In this document: positions 6,671 to 10,956 of the stretch, one piece after another
How positions within the stretch are numbered: position 1 is the first letter of the stretch
Layout: each line of letters begins with the position of its first letter
Source of the DNA: Chitinophagales bacterium
GTDB lineage: Bacteria > Bacteroidota > Bacteroidia > Chitinophagales > UBA2359
Assembly: GCA_020629335.1 (NCBI GenBank)
Contig: JAHDDN010000093.1
Span: 1 to 10,956 of the forward strand
Reading direction: 5' to 3'
DNA length: 10,956 bases
The notes under the pieces: model-generated
What the model saw: only the letters and a program-made list of their open reading frames with translations
Databases searched by the model: none
What the model was told of the DNA's origin: nothing
Program-made: the position numbers and the translations under genes

Positions 6671-6698
6671 CCAATAAACTATTTAACCAATATACTAA
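6671..6698 (-). repeat. TTAGTnnATTGG phrase repeat, minus-strand copy
   Basis: On the minus strand this reads TTAGTATATTGGT, AAA, TAGTTTATTGG. It carries two phrases of the same family as 4158-4200, in inverted orientation to 6602-6639, so the two copies could pair as the arms of a long loose stem. Confidence 0.5.
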
Positions 6699-6718
6699 TT
6701 CGCTAAATTTGGGGCTTC

Positions 6719-6793
6719 CCCATTTCTAATTTTTCATTCGACCGTAGGGGCGGTACCTATGTGTCCGCCCTCGAATGAAAAATTAGAAATGGG
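6719..6793. repeat. Perfect 23-bp inverted repeat with nested GC-rich hairpin
   Basis: The left arm at 6719-6741 (starts CCCATTTCTAAT, ends CATTCGA) and the right arm at 6771-6793 are exact reverse complements over 23 bp. The 29-bp interior holds a second palindrome, GGGCGG (6748-6753) with CCGCCC (6765-6770), around an 11-nt loop. The structure is extruded-cruciform or hairpin competent on either strand. It looks like a palindromic repeat element or MITE-like insertion rather than a simple terminator, because no T-tract follows it on either strand. Confidence 0.8.
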
Positions 6794-6926
6794 TCGGGCT
6801 GTCCGCTCTCATGCGGCTATGTGCCTGCTACTACGCTAAGGTCTGCTTGTCTGCTAAAGCCAGCCTGCGCATACCTAAGCTCCGTAAGCAGCCCCATAAA
6901 CGCCACATACCGCTACCATCCCTAAG
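6794..6926. repeat. GC-rich intergenic mosaic, TCGGGCTGTCCGC ... CCGCTACCATCCCTAA
   Basis: This stretch is visibly richer in G+C than its AT-rich surroundings and has no open reading frame of note. It begins TCGGGCTGTCCGCT directly after the 23-bp inverted repeat and ends CCGCTACCATCCCTAAG (6910-6926). I recall this pair of ends bounding variable, palindrome-rich intergenic elements in other Bacteroidota genomes, but could not check it. The interior has short echoes of the hairpin loop (CTATGTG at 6757 and again near 6817). Confidence 0.5.
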
Positions 6927-6944
6927 CCAAAAAAACTTTGAATG

Positions 6945-6986
6945 ATGAACAATGAATTGTACATAAGCTACAAATTCATTGTTCAT
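6945..6986 (-). terminator. 14-bp perfect inverted repeat after the ABC gene, likely 3' hairpin
   Basis: ATGAACAATGAATT at 6945-6958 is exactly complementary to 6973-6986, with a 14-nt loop. It starts 17 bp past the stop codon of the ABC gene. On the minus strand a run of seven T residues follows, but 9 nt after the stem, so it is a weak intrinsic terminator or an mRNA 3' end stabiliser. The stem is AT-rich. Confidence 0.45.
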
Positions 6987-7003
6987 TATTTATTGTTATT
7001 CTG

Positions 7004-8803
7004 TTATTCCGCTCCTCCTGGCGCTCTTTTCATTCTCGCTTCAATATCCGACAATTCGCCTTTAGGAATCGCAGAAATTAATTTTTTAGTATATTCTCTT
7101 TGTGGATCATTATAGATATCATCCGCACGGCCCATTTCCTCAATCTTACCCTGATTCATCACGACCATATTATCAGACATAAACTTCACAACTGATAAAT
7201 CGTGAGAAATGAAGATATATGTAAAATCAAATTTCTCTCTTAACTCAATCAATAGATTCAACACCTGTGCTTGTACAGATACGTCTAAGGCAGAAACCGA
7301 CTCATCACAAATAATGAATTGCGGATTAAGCGCCAAAGCCCTCGCTATACAAATACGCTGACGCTGTCCTCCAGAAAACTCATGAGGGTAACGGTTGAAG
7401 TGATGTGGTAAAAGACTCACAGTTTCAAGGAGTTCCTTCACCCTATCTTTACGTTCATTATCATTAGCCAAAATGCCATGTACCTGCATCGGCTCCATAA
7501 TCGCATTACCAATCGTCATACGCGGATTCAATGAAGAATAAGGATCCTGAAAGATAATCTGCATCTCTTTACGCAACTCTGTCATATCCGCTTTGCTCAA
7601 GCTTAATATATCCCTTCCTTTGTAAATAACCTCCCCATCTTTAACAGGAGCTAAACGAAGTAGCGAACGACCCAAAGTTGTCTTTCCACAACCCGACTCT
7701 CCCACCAAACCAAGTGTTTCACCTGCTCTAACATCAAAAGTAACATCATCTACCGCCTTGACATAATCAGTTACTTTTCCAAAGAAGTTCTTCTTTGAAG
7801 GGAACCAAGTACGTAGGTTTTTCACCTGCATAATAGGCTCTTTCGCCATTAAATTATTGTAACGCTCTAATGTTTGAGCTGGACTAATCTCCACTTTTCG
7901 AATCATCTCTTCAATAGATGACTCTTTTTCAATCATATTACCATCCTCATCTTCTTCCATGAAATCAACAACCGTAGGTAATTTGCTTAATCGCTTACCT
8001 AATGGCGGACGACAAGCCAAAAGGCCCTTCGTATAAGGATGCTGAGGATTTTTAAAGATATCTAATACAGAACCCTGCTCAACGATTTTTCCTCTATACA
8101 TAACGATTACTCGATCGGCAATCTCTGCAATTACCCCTAAATCGTGTGTAATAAAGATAATAGAAGCATCAATCTTCTCTTTTAGATCATCCATTAACTC
8201 CAAAATACGCTTCTGAACGGTAACATCTAGTGCTGTAGTAGGCTCATCTGCAATCAAAACATCAGGATTACAAGACATCGCCATCGCAATCATTACCCGC
8301 TGCTTCTGACCTCCAGATAATTGGTGCGGATAAGCATTCAAAATACGCTTAGGATCTGGCAATCTTACCTTGTCAAATAATTCTAAAGTAATGTCAATAG
8401 CCGTCTGCTTATCCGTTTTTTGATGCAATTGTATCGCCTCAATAACCTGATCTCCACAAGTAAATACAGGATTCAAAGAAGTCATAGGCTCTTGGAAAAT
8501 CATAGATATTTCATTACCACGGTAGGCTCTCATATCATCTTCTGGCATTCCTACCAAATCAACTGCCTTATCATCTAAACCATAATAGATAATCTCTCCA
8601 CCTGCAATCTCTCCAGGCGGCATAGGGATCAACTTCATAATAGATAAAGAGGTGACAGACTTACCAGAACCAGACTCCCCCACAATTCCAACCGTTTCAC
8701 CTCTATTCAATGTAAAACTTACATCATTAACGGCTCTTACTAATCCCTCCTCTGTTTTAAATTGAGTGAGCAGATTCTTTACTTCTAATAGTTTCCTTGA
8801 CAT
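7004..8803 (-). CDS. Fused two-domain ABC transporter ATPase, oligopeptide/dipeptide type (DppD-DppF-like)
   Basis: A 599-residue protein with two complete ATPase domains. Domain 1 has Walker A GESGSGKS (42-49), Q-loop FQEPMTSLNP (103-112), signature LSGGQ (162-166), Walker B VLIADEP (182-188) and switch His220. Domain 2 has Walker A GESGCGKT (368-375), FQDPYSSLNP (418-427), signature FSGGQ (476-480), Walker B FIICDES (496-502) and His534. The HPYTKGLLACRPPLGKR segment after domain 1 is the C-terminal motif typical of peptide/nickel-type ATPases; an acidic linker (about 281-320) joins the halves. One polypeptide therefore supplies both ATPase sites for a peptide-type importer or exporter at the inner membrane. 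The two permeases and binding protein are not in this window, so the substrate is unknown. Both halves look intact; Asp/Glu at the Walker B ends are kept (DEP, DES). The ATG at 8803-8801 begins right before the first strand. A palindrome lies 63 bp upstream (8866-8884). Confidence 0.95.
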   Translation of the reverse strand: MSRKLLEVKNLLTQFKTEEGLVRAVNDVSFTLNRGETVGIVGESGSGKSVTSLSIMKLIPMPPGEIAGGEIIYYGLDDKAVDLVGMPEDDMRAYRGNEISMIFQEPMTSLNPVFTCGDQVIEAIQLHQKTDKQTAIDITLELFDKVRLPDPKRILNAYPHQLSGGQKQRVMIAMAMSCNPDVLIADEPTTALDVTVQKRILELMDDLKEKIDASIIFITHDLGVIAEIADRVIVMYRGKIVEQGSVLDIFKNPQHPYTKGLLACRPPLGKRLSKLPTVVDFMEEDEDGNMIEKESSIEEMIRKVEISPAQTLERYNNLMAKEPIMQVKNLRTWFPSKKNFFGKVTDYVKAVDDVTFDVRAGETLGLVGESGCGKTTLGRSLLRLAPVKDGEVIYKGRDILSLSKADMTELRKEMQIIFQDPYSSLNPRMTIGNAIMEPMQVHGILANDNERKDRVKELLETVSLLPHHFNRYPHEFSGGQRQRICIARALALNPQFIICDESVSALDVSVQAQVLNLLIELREKFDFTYIFISHDLSVVKFMSDNMVVMNQGKIEEMGRADDIYNDPQREYTKKLISAIPKGELSDIEARMKRAPGGAE

Positions 8804-8865
8804 ATATTATGATTAATAGCTTATTTATTTCAAATTCTATTTCTAAGGTGTGATTCTTTGACCAT

Positions 8866-8884
8866 TTATCACACATTGTGATAA
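8866..8884. promoter_or_regulatory. Perfect 8-3-8 palindrome between the ABC and transporter genes
   Basis: TTATCACA and TGTGATAA flank the centre CAT. With one skipped base the symmetry extends to CCATT/AATGG (8862-8887). It sits 63 bp upstream of the ABC gene start and 181 bp upstream of the divergent transporter, a typical operator position for the former. The half-sites are those of Crp/Fnr-type sites but in the outward order (TCACA...TGTGA), so it is not a standard CRP box. Confidence 0.4.
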
Positions 8885-9065
8885 TGGAAATTTAATTTCA
8901 TCTAACCCAGCCTTAAAAATAAGGATTGTCTTCAAAAGAAAAAATTAATTGCCTAGCTACTTATGACTAAAGGCGTAAAAGACCAATATATGACATTATT
9001 TGATAGATTATTAGGTCAACTTAAACAAATACCGCATTTTTGTAGCTCGCTAAATAGTAATACCT

Positions 9066-9848
9066 ATGTCACAAAATCTAAATCCCTATAGTATTCGCAA
9101 TAAAGGGAATATTCTTTTTCTCTTATTAGGTGGTTTTTTTGTGGCAAATGCCCTCATTGCAGAATTTATAGGAGTGAAAATATTCGCCTTGGAAAAAACC
9201 CTCGGAACAGACCCATTCAATTGGAATTTATTCGGTCAAGAGGGAAGCTTAAACTTTACAGCAGGGGTGCTACTGTGGCCAGTCGTTTTTATCATGACGG
9301 ATGTCGTTAATGAGTACTTCGGACGCAGAGGTGTTCGATTATTAAGTTTCTTGACAGTGGGCTTAATTATTTATGCCTTTTTCATGATCTATATGGCTAT
9401 AGGATTAGCCCCAGCCGATTTTTGGGTAGGAGTCAATACAGAACGAGGAGTAGATAATATGCAATCAGCTTTCGCCAACGTATTTGGACAAGGATTATGG
9501 ATTATCGTTGGCTCTGTTGTAGCCTTCTTAATAGGTCAAGTCTTAGATGTATTGATCTATCACCGCATTAGAAAAGTAACAGGCGAAGGAAAAATATGGC
9601 TAAGAGCAACGGGCTCAACCCTCGTTTCTCAGTTCGTAGATAGTTTTGTAGTCTTATATATCGCTTTCGTCCTTGGTCCTCAAAACTGGCCAATAAGCTT
9701 ATTCTTAGCTATTGGAACCGTCAATTATATTTATAAATTCATAGTCGCAATATTACTCACTCCCGTGATCTATCTATTGCATTATGTAATAGATACATGG
9801 CTAGGAGAGGACCTAGCCAATCGAATGAAAGAGGAGGCCAGTCTTTAA
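9066..9848 (+). CDS. yhhQ: Queuosine precursor transporter, YhhQ/VUT family
   Basis: A 260-residue membrane protein, close to the Bacteroidota family length. About six hydrophobic segments are visible (roughly 15-40, 65-82, 92-115, 143-165, 186-204, 208-240). The family motif TDVVNEYFG (78-86) follows the second segment, and [14 protein letters not shown] (183-196), with its conserved Ser-Gln-x-x-Asp-Ser, is intact. Family members take up queuosine precursors (preQ0/preQ1) across the inner membrane for tRNA modification at G34. It is named by these motifs; specificity between preQ0 and preQ1 cannot be read from sequence. The ATG at 9066 is chosen because it gives the normal N-terminus; no Shine-Dalgarno motif is seen, as expected. 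I saw no preQ1 riboswitch in the 262-bp leader region. The stop codon overlaps that of the convergent collagen-like gene. Confidence 0.92.
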   Translation: MSQNLNPYSIRNKGNILFLLLGGFFVANALIAEFIGVKIFALEKTLGTDPFNWNLFGQEGSLNFTAGVLLWPVVFIMTDVVNEYFGRRGVRLLSFLTVGLIIYAFFMIYMAIGLAPADFWVGVNTERGVDNMQSAFANVFGQGLWIIVGSVVAFLIGQVLDVLIYHRIRKVTGEGKIWLRATGSTLVSQFVDSFVVLYIAFVLGPQNWPISLFLAIGTVNYIYKFIVAILLTPVIYLLHYVIDTWLGEDLANRMKEEASL

Positions 9849-10956
9849 TGCGACTGGAGAACTTCTTCAAAACGTACCGCAGGGCGAATCACTTTATAAT
9901 CCTCAAAACCTTTTCTTACAGCTTTTACTTCCCAATCAAATTCGTAATTGCCTGTACCACTCATTAACTCTTTCACCTTAAATCCCTCTGCCGTTTTTTC
10001 AATTACCGCCATCCCTTTTGAATCAGCGGATAATGGTGTTAGGCTTACAGTCATCCCTTCTGCATTGATAACCAGCTCAAAATGCTCTGGAAACTCAATT
10101 AATGCTTCACCATTTTCTAAAGTAGTGGTTCCTCTTAAATAAGCTGCTGCTTCAGGCCCTTCTAAACTAGCGTACCAGATTTCTTTATTCGGCGCTGTTG
10201 GATGATCCATTCGGAAATTCTTAACATCACCAAACACGACACCAGCACCATTTTCGTCAATTGTAAAGCCACTTTTAGCAACACCATCTTCATTATTAAC
10301 TGACATATAACCGTAATTACCTAAAGCCCCGAAGCCACCAATCAAACTATTTAAATTACCATTATTACCTCTTGTGCTCATGTAACCACTCAAATCTGAG
10401 CCAGAAGATACAGCTGCTACTACTTGATCATTATTGCCATCGTAAATCCCAATATAACCAGCCTCTTGCCCAATTGTACCTGATATTCTCACCATTCTAT
10501 TTCCAGAAGCATTGAAGCTTTGGAAAATTCCCATATCTACATCATTATTACCAGTATTATCAAGGTAAATGCGTTCTTCAGAACCTTCACTGAATACAGC
10601 TAATCTTCCTACTAAGCCTAATTGAGTATTTGCATTTATATTCGGCATATTAATACCAACACTTCCATTGGTATAAAAAATATCATTAGTGTCTTCTATC
10701 CAGTACCCCTCTCCTGTTGTACCCGCTGGGCCTGGAGGCCCCATTGGCCCAGGAAGCCCTATCGGACCTGGAGGACCTGGCAAACCTATTTCTCCAGCTG
10801 GACCCATCGCCCCTGGCAACCCTTCTGCCCCTGGAGGACCTACTTCTCCTTGGGCACCTACTGGACCTGCCACTCCATCTAAACCTGGAGGACCTGCTTC
10901 GCCTGGAGGACCTACTTCACCTGGAGGACCTGCTGGACCTTGTTCTCCATCCACTC
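9845..10956 (-). CDS. Collagen-like (Gly-X-Y repeat) protein with conserved C-terminal domain, 5' end outside window
   Basis: At least 369 codons are visible; the reading frame runs off the right edge. The GTG at 10954-10952 encodes a Val inside the repeat and is not a real start. The visible part opens with 26 uninterrupted Gly-X-Y triplets (residues 3-80 of the visible frame), Pro- and Glu-rich (GPP, GEV, GEA, GLP), then GEGYWIED. A middle region of about 100-235 is Gly/Asn-rich and beta-like ([34 protein letters not shown]). The end, about 240-360, is a conserved domain: [59 protein letters not shown] and GFKVKEL. I recall this C-terminal domain at the ends of phage-tail-fibre-like or secreted proteins in Bacteroidota. 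The Gly-X-Y part should form a triple helix, so the protein is probably a surface trimer. The real N-terminus (signal peptide) is not visible, and there is no T9SS sorting domain. Confidence 0.9.
   Translation of the reverse strand, partial: VDGEQGPAGPPGEVGPPGEAGPPGLDGVAGPVGAQGEVGPPGAEGLPGAMGPAGEIGLPGPPGPIGLPGPMGPPGPAGTTGEGYWIEDTNDIFYTNGSVGINMPNINANTQLGLVGRLAVFSEGSEERIYLDNTGNNDVDMGIFQSFNASGNRMVRISGTIGQEAGYIGIYDGNNDQVVAAVSSGSDLSGYMSTRGNNGNLNSLIGGFGALGNYGYMSVNNEDGVAKSGFTIDENGAGVVFGDVKNFRMDHPTAPNKEIWYASLEGPEAAAYLRGTTTLENGEALIEFPEHFELVINAEGMTVSLTPLSADSKGMAVIEKTAEGFKVKELMSGTGNYEFDWEVKAVRKGFEDYKVIRPAVRFEEVLQSH

Larger units (their letters stand above)
6349..7003. other. 655-bp non-coding stretch made of layered repeats
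   Basis: No convincing gene is present on either strand; the longest ATG-started stretches I noticed are short (for example 16 codons at 6789-6839). From left to right it holds the rnr leader dyad (6364-6389), a candidate rnr promoter (6435-6466), AT-rich sequence without visible structure (6467-6600), two oppositely oriented TTAGTnnATTGG phrase repeats (6602-6639 and 6671-6698), a 23-bp perfect inverted repeat (6719-6793), a GC-rich mosaic (6794-6926) and the 3' hairpin of the ABC gene (6945-6986). Confidence 0.75.

Noticed and set aside
6719..6793. Ordinary rho-independent terminator of rnr or the ABC gene
   Set aside because: It lies upstream of rnr and more than 200 bp beyond the ABC stop, and no T-tract follows the stem on either strand.
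6789..6839. 16-codon open frame in the GC-rich mosaic
   Set aside because: Too short, no translation signal, and within palindromic repeat DNA.
8911..8924. Small hairpin CCTTA-AAAA-TAAGG
   Set aside because: Only 5 AT-rich pairs and no adjoining feature; expected by chance in sequence of this composition.
8888..9065. preQ1 riboswitch in front of the queuosine precursor transporter
   Set aside because: I looked for the short C-rich stem-loop plus A-rich tail ending near the start codon and did not find a convincing match. A covariance-model search (Rfam preQ1 classes I-III) would settle it.
10952..10954. GTG as the start codon of the collagen-like gene
   Set aside because: It falls in phase inside the Gly-X-Y repeat (Gly-Val-Asp before GEQ), and the two bases before it fit the end of a GGA glycine codon. 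The frame simply continues past the window edge.

Overview
The window looks like a stretch of chromosome from an AT-rich member of the phylum Bacteroidota, possibly a Saprospiria/Cytophagia-type marine or freshwater bacterium. Three things point that way: a secreted protein with a type IX secretion (T9SS) type A C-terminal sorting domain, start codons preceded by A/T-rich sequence rather than Shine-Dalgarno motifs, and Bacteroidota-style intergenic repeats (ATCCGTG units, TTAGTnnATTGG phrases, a GC-rich palindromic mosaic). The family-level placement is a guess. No complete mobile element, CRISPR array, rRNA or tRNA was seen.

Layout, left to right. (1) 1-565, minus: N-terminal 188 codons of a Crp/Fnr-type regulator cut by the window edge. 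(2) 566-1385: a GxxExxY-family gene (755-1132, minus) with divergent ATCCGTG-type repeats on both sides. (3) 1386-4110, minus: two secreted proteins 4 nt apart and probably co-transcribed, first a beta-propeller-like protein with a T9SS sorting domain, then a protein with an FGE/SUMF1-like C-terminal fold. (4) 4204-6348, minus: ribonuclease R. (5) 6349-7003: a 655-bp non-coding stretch with a dyad and candidate promoter for rnr, AT-rich phrase repeats, a perfect 23-bp inverted repeat, and a GC-rich mosaic. (6) 7004-8803, minus: a fused two-domain ABC ATPase of the oligopeptide/dipeptide type. (7) 8804-9065: a divergent control region with a perfect 8-3-8 palindrome. (8) 9066-9848, plus: a YhhQ-family queuosine precursor transporter. 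(9) 9845-10956, minus: the C-terminal part of a collagen-like protein, convergent with the transporter and sharing a TTAA stop overlap.

Functionally the genes are mixed: housekeeping (RNase R, queuosine precursor uptake, peptide-type ABC ATPase), cell-surface or secreted (T9SS cargo, FGE-like protein, collagen-like protein), regulatory (Crp/Fnr) and one selfish-looking or unknown cassette (GxxExxY). I do not see a coherent new multi-gene system. The most interesting material is in the non-coding DNA: the repeat-bracketed GxxExxY gene, the layered palindromes at 6602-6986, and the dyads in front of rnr and the ABC gene. The FGE-like protein, which lacks the catalytic cysteines and ends in a Gly/Arg tail, is the oddest protein.
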